In this document: positions 43,201-52,473 of the stretch, piece after piece
Layout: the number at the start of each line of letters is the position of its first letter
How positions within the stretch are numbered: the stretch's first letter is position 1
Source: Lactarius indigo
Lineage: Eukaryota > Basidiomycota > Agaricomycetes > Russulales > Russulaceae
NCBI GenBank assembly: GCA_025766275.1
Contig: JAFKAC010000071.1
Coordinates: 62,001 to 126,000 of the forward strand
Length of the DNA stretch: 64,000 nucleotides
Direction of reading: 5' to 3'
Made by a program: the position numbers and the translations under genes
Notes under the pieces: generated by a model
What the model was told of the DNA's origin: nothing
Seen by the model: only the letters and a program-made list of their open reading frames with translations
Database searches by the model: none

Positions 43201-43610
43201 TGGCCCAGACCCTTATCAAGAAGGCCCAGGACAGTTGGGTGAAACACCGAAATACCCCGAAGTATCAAACTGGTGATCAGGTATGGCTAGAAGGAAGGCA
43301 CCTTCGAACCAATCAGCCCACGGCGAAACTTGCGGCGCGACGCCACGGCCCTTTTAAAATAGTCCAGGTGATGTCTCCATACAACTACCGCCTCGAACTT
43401 CCCACGCAGTGGAGCATCCATCCGGTGTTTCACATAGATCTTCTCACACCGTACAAGAGTACAACCATGCATGGTGAAAATTTCCCTCGACCGCCACCGG
43501 ACCTTGTGGAAGGGGAAGAAGAATATGAAGTCGAGGCTGTTCTGGACTCACGGCATTTCGGCCGCCGCAGGAAACTCCAATACCTCATCAAATGGAAGGG
43601 GTATCCCTGA
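40177..43610 (+). CDS. pol of gypsy-3
   Basis: The frame is open from 39981; the functional start is probably the frameshift. Protease NSGATDNF (about 40324); RT with FFFVKKKDGKLRPVQDYR, KLDIRWGYNN and VYMDDIGIAT (41379-41408); RNase H EVDASGFAVGAVL; integrase zinc site HGHPG / HHWWPRI / CADCQRNK; core ALDFITKLP, ISDRDPRF, SERTNQWLEQYL; chromodomain start YLIKWKGYP. Catalytic residues are intact. The frame ends at TGA 43608-43610, in the middle of the chromodomain; the rest of the domain lies in the +1 frame. Confidence 0.93.
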
Positions 43611-44930
43611 CTCGGAGAATCAGTGGGTCGATAAGGACGACGTCTTTGCCCCGGAAGCGATAGAAGACATACCAGGCGGCCCGAACAACCGCACGAGGGG
43701 TTAAAACCAAGAACGAGGAGCCTCAGGGAAGAGCATCACTCCTACCTTCCGATCCACCTTCTACTTCTATGCCCACTTCTCCTCTCAGACATGTCACCAC
43801 AGCGATCCTCCTCGACCAAGTTGCACAAGACGCCGCTGCAATCATCCAAGACGACGAAGAAACCGTGGTTCCAGCGGTCCAGCTCACTCCGTACACACCT
43901 GCAAACGTGCGAACGGGGCATATCACCGCTCAAGAATGGGCTGGCCTCCTACAGAGGTTCCCAGACCCCACGCGCCAGCCCAGCGACGAGCAGCAGCATG
44001 CCGTCGCTCACATCTTCAGAGACGACAGCGGGGCGTGGGAACCCATCGCGATCATCCCCCCAGACGACACTCTTATCGGTATTAGGGGAGTTTTCCCGAC
44101 CGATCGATCTAACGAAGGACCGGGAGAAGACTGGAAGTGGAGGAGGCTTGGCGGAGGACGGCTCAGGACTGGGCCAGAGAACAGTTACGGTTGGCGCAGG
44201 AGAGATTGAGCGAGTTGCGGCAGCGCAGGCAGCGATGCCTGACCAAGCTTGACCATGACGACGGAGATTACTACCTGGTCAGCCACCCCCTTCCTTCGAA
44301 CGAACCGCGACTCTGCTGATCCCGGAATCACCCCAGTGGCTCCTGCACACCGACTGGAACCCCCATGTCTCGAGGACGTGTGCGACTGCCCGGCAGTCAG
44401 CATTACACACCCCCATTACGCGAGACGACGACCCGGCGCAGGTCCTTGCGCCTGAAGGGTTCCGGGCGAATCGACAGCCCCATCACATTCATTTCCCCAT
44501 CACCAGGCCGGACGGCGTAGAGCTGCAGGCGAGTCATGTACAGATCGTTGGAGGTGCGAATCCTTTTGTCCTGGGGGTCATACCAGGATCCCCCTATCTC
44601 TACGGCAAACCCCTCTACGCCGCCCCACAACTTTCGGCTGCGAATCGCGCCTTCATTGCCCACGAGGATCTTGTTATCCTCGCAGCCGACAAACTTACCG
44701 ACCGCGCCCTTAACCGCATCGGGGATGAGTCCCTAGTTGCGGAGGTGACGCGCTACCGTGCCGCGGCCCACGAAGAATCGCGCTTACAGGCGCGTATCCG
44801 CCAACTCCGCGGCATGGTCCTTGTCGCCCGCGAGGACAAGATGGACTGCGTTTACCGCTTGGAGCGTGTGGACGTCTTCCGACGCATCGAAGAGGAGCAG
44901 CGCGATTGGATAGCCCGTGACTTCCAGTGA
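43605..44930 (+). CDS. Chromodomain end and third module of gypsy-3, several frames
   Basis: DSENQWVDKDDVFAPEAI completes the chromodomain in the frame that ends TAA 43702-43704. A second open stretch (43769-44209) has GHITAQEWAGLL and AHIFRDDSGAWEPIA. A third (about 44259-44930) has YLYGKPLYAAPQ, AFIAHEDLVILAADKLTD, ALNRIGDESL and a helical end RDWIARDFQ. The third is conserved with 3-314 and with 21812/35356. How the frames are joined is unclear; splicing, frameshifting or damage are possible. This copy has no clear CCHC knuckle. Confidence 0.65.
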
Positions 44931-44970
44931 GTTTGGTGAGTCTGGGGTCTCACGCTAGAAAAGGGGGTGA

Positions 44971-45443
44971 TGTTACGTTTCTATACTGAACCCTTACTGT
45001 ACCGGTTGTGACTACGGCGGTAAGGTAGATTAGTCACGGACTTGCGGCTTTAGGGCCTTACGATGTAGTACGATAGGAGATTGTGCGTGATTGCTGACTG
45101 GACTCTGACTCGATCCTAGTACTAGTACTAGTAGTATTAGTGTTCGCGAGATTTCTGCGATACGTTGGACGCTACCTACTGTGACCCATAGCAGCGCTTC
45201 AAAGCCTGCTAGAATATGTATTTAAACTGTCTTGTGAAGACCAAGATACGCCATCTTGGTCTTCTTCAATCGTCACTTGTCTCTTTCCTCTCTTCTCCTC
45301 TCACTACAGAAAGTGTCATCAAGCCTTAGTGTCTGCGTACATCTAAGAAGTTGCCTTCGTGCCATACGCCTCGAGCGTGATTAGCTGAGTAACAGCCGCC
45401 TACATCCGAGCTCAAGTCGAGCTGACGCCGTGACGGCGCTACA
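44971..45443 (+). repeat. 3' LTR of gypsy-3
   Basis: Identical by eye to 37714-38186. It follows gaaaagggggtga. Confidence 0.95.
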
Positions 45444-45575
45444 CTGTGGCTGTGTGGTATTAAGCCACCATTCAGCTTGCATTGGGTTGACACGTGGTCC
45501 TCATTTGCCAGTGATTTGCTAAGTTGATTACAGCATCCCAAGTCCAAGTTGGACTAACACCTGTGGAGTGTAAGA

Positions 45576-46270
45576 TAGGGTCACCAGACTTGTGCTTTAC
45601 TGCAGAGAGTTTTTGTGCATTCTGGTGTGACTTTGGCTTGGTTGTATCAGACTCCCACTGTGCCATAATGGCCTGGTGGACATGGTTGAGCCACAGAGTG
45701 GCGAGGTGATATGTGGTGCAGAGGATAGAGATAAGGATCTCCCACTTCTGCAGGAGGGCAGACAGCAAGATGATTGACTGGATGACGTCAGGTATAGTGA
45801 CCCCACTGTTTGAGAGACACAGGACAGAAGGCTGCAGCCTGTTGACCTGTGGCAAAGGGTGCTTGTTAGCATTAATAGGAATGGATATGGCCAGGTTGAA
45901 GTGGTTGAAGAGAGTGGTGGGCTGGATGAGTTTGAAGTGTGTCTTGAGGGGATTTGAGATAATGTCAGTGGTATTCAGGGTGGCTACTTTGTCTTGAATG
46001 GAGGAGTGGACTTGGAAGAATATATTTGCAAGTGGGTTTTGGTTGGGATTGTTCCAAAGGTTGTGTGGGGCTTTCTTGGGATTGGTAGGAGGATTGGAGA
46101 CAGTTGGTTGAGAGTTGTGTTGATTGACATAAGGTAGGGTTTGAAAGCCTTTGGTGAGTGCTGGTAATTAGTACTGTGAAGGACTGGGAGGAGAGTGTGG
46201 TGAGAGGATTTGAGATATTGTGTTTCTGTGTGAAGAAATGTGTGTTGAGATATGTGGGAGGGTTGGGCAC
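45576..46270 (-). pseudogene. Copia-type gag remnant
   Basis: On the minus strand IPDVIQSIILLSALLQKWEI, then LATLWLNHVHQAIMAQWESD, then KLSAVKHKSGDP follow the pattern of a mushroom copia gag (capsid end, then the stretch before the knuckle). It stops where the gypsy F LTR ends, so F inserted into it. The N-terminal part is out of frame and uncertain. Confidence 0.45.
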
Positions 46271-48099
46271 ACTCAGAAAAGATTAGGAAGAGTGTAGGGG
46301 GCTGTTAAAGTAGTGGCTGCCACTATGGTGCACAGTTTTGGGATGTGCAGCCACTCTGGTACACAGTGGGAGACGATGGAGGGACATTGGGGCAATGTGT
46401 GGGCAAGGGAGCAGGGATGGGGCAGGGATGTATGGTAGTATGTAGCTTACATGAGTGGGAGTGGATGTATTTACGAGTTCTGAAGTGTTGTTTGAACTAC
46501 TGTTTGACAGGATAATTCTAGTGGGTTAAATAGATAAGAGTGCTATGATAATGTCCCTGCATTGTGGTGATCACCAGGGTGATCTGGGTGCGCATGACTG
46601 GTAATGTCATGACCCACCATATGCAAGTGTAAATACACACGTGGTGATGCCACCTCTGGGTGGAGTACACCATGTATGGTGGGTGGACATCAGCCCTTGG
46701 TCCAAAATGAGTCTCACTGTACCCACAAAACCCGTCAATAGACTTGAAAGTGTAAAAACATCCAATACACTGATACCATTAACCATCCTTGATCATCAGA
46801 GAACACATCTAAGATGTTGCAAGTGCCCAGGTGTGATGTGGCGCAAGTGAGTGCGCAGGCCTCTGCAGGGCAAGAGATGTTGTAAGTAGGTTTGTGGCAG
46901 TTGCAGCTGCGCCTGTGTTGAATAGCTAAGCCCGCACATGAGTGCTGCAGGGTTGGTAAAGGGAATGGTGAGCTACATGGAGCCCCACTGGATTGGGTGG
47001 TTTCAGGTGATCGGAAACAGTTGTGCATGCTTCCACACAATGCAAGACTTTACAGAAGTGGGTGCCTTGGTTGTAGATGCGTTGTGTGCAATTTCCTAAG
47101 GCTGTGCACAAGTGTGGCAAGATTGGGAATATGAACAGTGGGCTATGGTCAATAGTGATTGGAAATGGTCATGCACGCTTCCGCGGGATGCGAAACGTGG
47201 CGGAGATAGCCTCCTTGGTCTTTGATGGGTCATGCTAGAGTTGGTAAGGCAGCGCGCGGGTGCGGCATGGTGGGGAAACGAGGGAATGCGAGGGGGAAAG
47301 TTAAAAAGTCGAAATTTGCAAAGAGCCCTAAGGGGGCTTCAGACAGTCAGGACGAAAATGGAAAAGGTTCGAAAGGTCCTAAGGACACTAAGTGCTAAGC
47401 ATGGTATGGTAAGCAAAGGCTTGGGTGCACGTATGTTAGGGGTGCCACGGTGGTGACCGGCCGGTGATGTGAGCGCCCGTCACGAGCGGTGTCACGAGGC
47501 CCAGGGACCGACGGGACATACACACTATATATATCTACTTTAACTGAATGGGAGGGTGTAATATGCTGGTGAGGCGAGCAGAATGAGTGTTGGGGTGTGT
47601 ATTGGTAGCGGGGAGGCGAGAGGGTGTTGATGTGGGTGAGCGGGAATGTCAAAGGGGTGGAGGGTGGGGAGGGATGGGTAGAGTGGGGAGGGGGTGAGGG
47701 CGTGGGATGTGGAGAGGAATTGGATGGGTGGGGGTGGGAAGAGAGGGAGCGAAAGTGGAAAAGGAAGGGAGAAAGGGGGAAAGGATGGGAAAAAGAAAGA
47801 GAGGGTGGGAAGAAAAGAAGGTAGAAAAGGAGATGTGTGAGGGAATTTTGCGAAAGGAGGAAAGGGGAAAAACGAAAGGGGAAGGTAGATAAGAGAGAGG
47901 GAAAGGGAAGGGGATGAGAGTCGGAATATCTGATCTACTGGACATCAGGGAGCTCGAAGGCAAAAGAAAAGATATCGAATGGTGCCAAAGTCGAGCGTAA
48001 GTGTGTTATAGATTGTGAGGAGGGAAAGAGACTGACATAGAGAGGAAGAGATCGAAGGCGAAAAGGGGGCAAACGGGGCAGATATACGAAGACGGGACG
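46271..48099. other. Unassigned, G/A-rich toward its right end
   Basis: No gene recognised. Two diverged copies of a unit about 148 bases apart lie near 47008 and 47156 (gattggaaa, tgcatgcttcc / tgcacgcttcc). From about 47550 to 48100 the plus strand is strongly G/A-rich. The last 200 bases probably include the promoter of the gene at 48100. Confidence 0.45.
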
Positions 48100-51000
48100 A
48101 TGTTCGGCGGATTCGAGAAAGCAGAGCTGCGGGAAGCGAAGAAAGAAGCGGAGATGGGGTACATGACGATGAATCTGGCGTCGCCACCTGGAGGAGCGTA
48201 CTGGGGCCGGTTCAACGACCGGGTGGTGAACGAAGAGTGGGTAAAGTCGCTAATGGAAGCGTACAACCTCTGCCTGGACAACTGCCTGGACGGGACTGCG
48301 GTGGACGTAGCGGTAAAGAAGAGCTGGATCGCGAACGTGTCGGAGATGGTAGGGTCTGTGGAAGGGAAGAGCGTGAAGACGGTGGCCCAGATGGAATTTA
48401 CGGAGGCGGGGAAGGAGGAAATAGGTAAGGACAATCTATGGATCCTGGGAGGGAATCACCGGCGGCAAGCGCTGCTGCGACACCTAGAGGGGAGGCAGAA
48501 GGTGCTGGACAAGATGAAGACGCAACTGTCACGAAAAGAGGCGAAAGGGGGGGAGGAGGACGAGGAGGTGGAGTCGATGAGGAAAGAGGTGCGAAGTGTG
48601 GAGGAGAAGATTGCGACGGACAGCATGTGGGCGGTTCGGTTGTACGACCGAGGTGAGTGGGAGCGGGAGTGGGGACTGAGGAGCGCTGACGGATTGTGGT
48701 GGTACAGAGAAAATCGAGGCGCACGTAGGGGCAAAGGCGACAGCGCTATACAGATTCCTGAGCAGGAATGAAATGAAGGACACGCGACTTGCGACGGAAG
48801 AGGAACTGATGATCGAGATTGTAGACGAGCTAAAGGACGCATACGAAGAGGACGTGAAGCTGCGGAAGGACCGAGGGAAGAACTTGGATGCGGCTGCGGT
48901 GTTCCAGACGTTTATGAAGAAAGCGAAGAGGAAAGCTGCAGCGTTCAAGGAGTCGCGAGACCGGGCGGGATACAGAGAGTTGTGCGCTGTACCGTCATTC
49001 GCTCTGGGGCTTGTGGCGGCGTCATGGATACGGCGACACTACACACACGCACGGTGGTTCCAAGTGGCAGAGCTGGTGAAGATGTTGGAATCGCACGGAG
49101 CGGTGAGTGAAAGCAGTCGAGCGATGGGCGAAGAACTAACAGGAAGGCAAGCTGATCTCTGAGTTCATCGTAGAAAGCGTGGAGACACTAGAGCGAGTAG
49201 CGAATCCAGAGAAGCCGCCGATGGCGTACGAAAGGATCGAGGAGCTGGGACAGCATCTGCTGGAGGCGAACACGGAAGCCGAGGTGGACGAGATACGAGA
49301 AAAGCTGGAGAAGGTGAGGACAGCGTTCGAAGAGATGGGAGATGCAAGCGACTGGACACACGAGCTTCTGGACAAGATCGACCAGTGCTTCAAGGACGCG
49401 TACTGCGTGAACGACGAGCCGTGCGAGTCGTTATTCGTGCCTCTGAGCAGCGACAACGACAACAGATTCGAGAAGTATCTGATGAGCGTGGACAAGGTGC
49501 TGCAGAACGAGAGTCAGACGGCGCCCCCGTATGCGCGCGAATACTTCGCATATGCGATGATGTGGAAGTTGCACGGCTACAAGTTCCCGATGCCATTGGG
49601 CACAGCATCGGTTGTGGAAGCGCTACACAAGATCGCGATGAGGTACCCCCGGGGAATCAGCGAGGTGAGCATTATCACCTCATATGTCTATATGATCGCC
49701 TGCCGCGTTTGACCACAGTGGTCAAACGCGGTGACGATGGTGTGCCCGCGTTTGACCACGGTGGTCAAACACGGTGATGATGGCGTGCCCGCGTTTGACC
49801 ACTGTTGTCAAACGCGGGCACACTATTGCCCACCGCGTTTGACCACGGTGGTCAAACGCGGTGACGATGGTGTACCCGCGTTTGACCACTGTGGCCAAAC
49901 GCGGCGAGCGTATTGCCCACCGCGTTTGACCACCGTGGCCAAACGCGGCGAGCGTATTGCCCACCGCGTTTGACCACCGTGGCCAAACGCGGCGAGCGTA
50001 TTGCACACCGCGTTTGACCACTGTGGCCAAACGCGGGCACACTATTGCACACCGCGTTTGACCACCGTGGCCAAACGCGGGCACACTATTGCGCACCGCG
50101 TTTGGCCACAGTGGTCAAACGCGGGCACACTATTGCACACCGCCTTCTTGGTAACAATGTACTGACTGTCGTGATAATAGGTCATCTCTTGGATCGGAAC
50201 CGGTTTGCATTGGGTCCCGAAGATGGGATCCAAGGTATACATCGTATATGATGCCTTCGACGCAGCTTTGGACTCTGCGTCGAAGGACATCCTCATCAAA
50301 CAGAACGCTATCGGTGTTCGCAGAAAGGTATGTCCGTATCTTATCCTCCTGTTTCTGGCTAATTCGTTCTAGATCATTCGCGTACTCATCGCCCACCTCA
50401 CCACTTCTGTCGTGGAGGTAGACACATATCTCATGTCTTGTCCGATGCCCCGGTCCATGGTCACTGACCTCTCTGCCTTCAAATTCGCATCTGCTCTCGC
50501 CCCTGATAACACAAAAGGCAAGGCCCCCAAACACCAGAGAGATCCAGATGACCCCCTCCCTCCCGTTAGAGACGCCACTGTCGTCGCTGAGTTTCTCGCC
50601 GCCGTTGGTTGGACCTCAGATCGTCTTACTCGTGAGTTCACTAAAGTCAACGCTGTTCTCACCGCCACCAAGGACGCCTTCACTCGCGATCAGCGTCTCT
50701 CCCCTCACGTCGGCACTCGTCTCCTCACCATGTCTGCCCTCCCACGCAACCTCGACTCGCAGAACAAGAAGTGCGACTACGCCCTCATCACCACTGCCAT
50801 CGCTGTCGAGTCTGCTCTTGTCGACAAGTACCGCGCACATCTCCTCAGTATCTGCCCAGGTGCTCGCGATCTTAGGGACGACTTGCACTCGTTCTTCTTC
50901 TCTATTACTATGCCTCACGCCCAGTACCTCCCGGATGGTAAGAAGGAGGTCACCCGTGTCTGGGAGTTCCCCGATGCCGTCCGCTCAGATTCTGCTGCTT

Positions 51001-52083
51001 CTGGTGTCCGCGTTCGTGACATTAAGTCCCTCTCTGCTCGTTGGCTCGCCGCTAAGGAATCTTACCTCAAGGAGAAGAAGGATCCAGTCCAGTCCATCAT
51101 TCAGAACCTCGAGAAGAACAGGTTCCTCCTCTGCTCTGATACCACCGTCCCCGCTGGCACCGTCGAAACTCTCGCCCATCACCTTATCTCCGGCCTCGCA
51201 GAGGTCTGTCCTTTTCTTTCTCCTTTATTCTCCTTTTCCCACCTTATCACACATCATCTAGATCATGTACAAGAATAAGGCCCGCATCGCCCACGCCTCC
51301 AATCATCCCGATGCCGATGATGCCCCCCTCTTTGACATGTCTTCCGTTCTCGTCCCCTCCATTCCCAGGGCCCCACACGACGTTACCGAACATTATCGCG
51401 ATCACGTCAGTCTTTCCCCTTCCGTCTTCCTTCATTCTCACACCCTCTTTCCAGCTCGGTTACAACCGTTGGTCCTTCCATCCTTCCACCTACGCGAAGG
51501 ACCCTCCCGCTCGCCCATCTCCTTCCACTTCTGCCCCACACCGTCCCTCTCGCTCTCTCCCCCCTATCTCTTCCTTACCCACAGAAGAGGAGGAAGACGA
51601 CCCTGAACACGGACACCCCCCAACCGACGATCCCGATCACCACTTCCCTCCCATTGACTTTGACCGCGACGATCACCATGACCCTCCCCGTTCGTCCCCT
51701 ACTCCCGCACAACGTCGCAATCCTTCCCCTGCTCCCTCTTCCCTCTCCCCCCATGACCATGATTCAGACGCTCCTTCTCAACAACGTTCGTTTTTCTTCC
51801 CTTTTTCTTTTTTTTCTTCTCTCACCTCCCTTCCCAAGTCCCCCACTCTAAGCGTTCTCCCCCTACCTCTCCTGGTACGCCCCACCACACCCCCCCTTCC
51901 CTCCCGCTCACCCTCCCCTTCTCTCTTCCTTTAGAGAATAAGCGTCCTTCCAAAAAGGTCGCTCAGACATCCCGCAACTCTTCCAAGAGATCCAAGAAAC
52001 CCCCCTCCTCTAAACCTCGTCCCAGGCCCATCGTCCCCTCTTCCTCTTCCCTTCCCCCCGATTTCGTTGACAACGCCGTCTGA
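48100..52083 (+). CDS. Large ParB-like-motif protein, nine exons, intact
   Basis: Exons 48100-48652, 48708-49102, 49143-49664, 50181-50327, 50373-51203, 51262-51405, 51455-51785, 51839-51874 and 51935-52083 all join at GT-AG sites into one frame of 1035 codons plus stop. The N-terminal part (about residues 15-135) has NEEWVKSLMEAYN and then NLWILGGNHRRQALLRHLEG. That resembles ParB/sulfiredoxin-fold proteins, where a GxHRR box binds nucleotide. A charged coiled-coil region follows, then an alpha-helical middle, an acidic Pro/His/Asp-rich tail and a basic end (KRPSKKVAQ, KRSKKPPSSK) that could be a nuclear signal. It is the only undamaged multi-exon gene in the window. The function is unknown; host gene and transposon-borne gene are both possible. 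Confidence 0.75.
49703..50145. repeat. Ten-unit palindromic minisatellite in intron 3
   Basis: Each unit is a 29-base near-perfect inverted repeat, ccgcgtttgaccac-N-gtggtcaaacgcgg, separated by 14-16 base spacers of three kinds (tgacgatggtgtg, gcacactattgc, gcgagcgtattgc). The period is about 43-44 bases. Unit starts lie near 49703, 49747, 49790, 49833, 49876, 49920, 49962, 50009, 50053 and 50097. It fills most of the 516-base intron 49665-50180. Confidence 0.92.
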
Positions 52084-52473
52084 TTTCCTCACACCCCGCC
52101 TCACCCCTCCTTCTTTCATCCTTTTCTGCCCTTTCCTTCCTCTCGCCCTCGGAGATTGGGCCGCTGATTCTTCCTCTCCACTCCATTGATTACTTTTTGT
52201 CCTTGTTTGTAACCTCTGTCCTACTGTCAAGAGCTTTACGCTCTCCTTGCTGTATTCAACTACAGTCTGCTTCCCAATACATCATCCTGACCATTCCCCT
52301 CTTTCCTGTCTGACCACTCCACCTCCCTTCCCTCCCTCTTAGACCTCCATCACGGAATCACCCCCCGTAAGACCCGTTTTAATTAACCGTAATCCATTAA
52401 GCGTGTTAAGAAATCGTAAATACGGGAGAGTCCTCGTTCTCTAGATTGTGCCGTTAAGAATCTATTCAGTTTA
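52084..52473. other. 3' flank, C/T-rich then AT-rich
   Basis: Probable 3' UTR of the preceding gene, then the tail of the Plavaka element. No gene is seen. No CACTA-type terminus was identified. Confidence 0.4.

Larger units (their letters stand above)
37714..45443 (+). mobile_element. Nearly pristine Ty3/gypsy chromovirus (gypsy-3)
   Basis: 7730 bases. Both LTRs (37714-38186 and 44971-45443) are 473 bases and look identical; duplication CTGTG at 37709-37713 and 45444-45448. Gag and pol overlap in different phases, with a canonical -1 slippery heptamer. The chromodomain is split by a phase change, and a third module precedes the polypurine tract at 44958-44970. It is the youngest gypsy insertion in the window and sits in the LTR of gypsy F. 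Confidence 0.97.

Noticed and set aside
47649..47963. Ser/Pro/Phe-rich minus-strand ORF
   Set aside because: Low-complexity translation of the G/A-rich flank.
49703..50145. CRISPR-like regular array
   Set aside because: The repeats are themselves palindromes, the spacers fall into three repeated types, and it lies in an intron of a eukaryotic gene.
49722..50299. Minus-strand and plus-strand repetitive proteins over the hairpin array
   Set aside because: These frames only translate the palindromes and have no other support.
52084..52473. Terminal repeat of a mobile unit around the ParB-like gene, matching 47160-47560
   Set aside because: I compared both flanks by eye in inverse orientation and found no convincing match.
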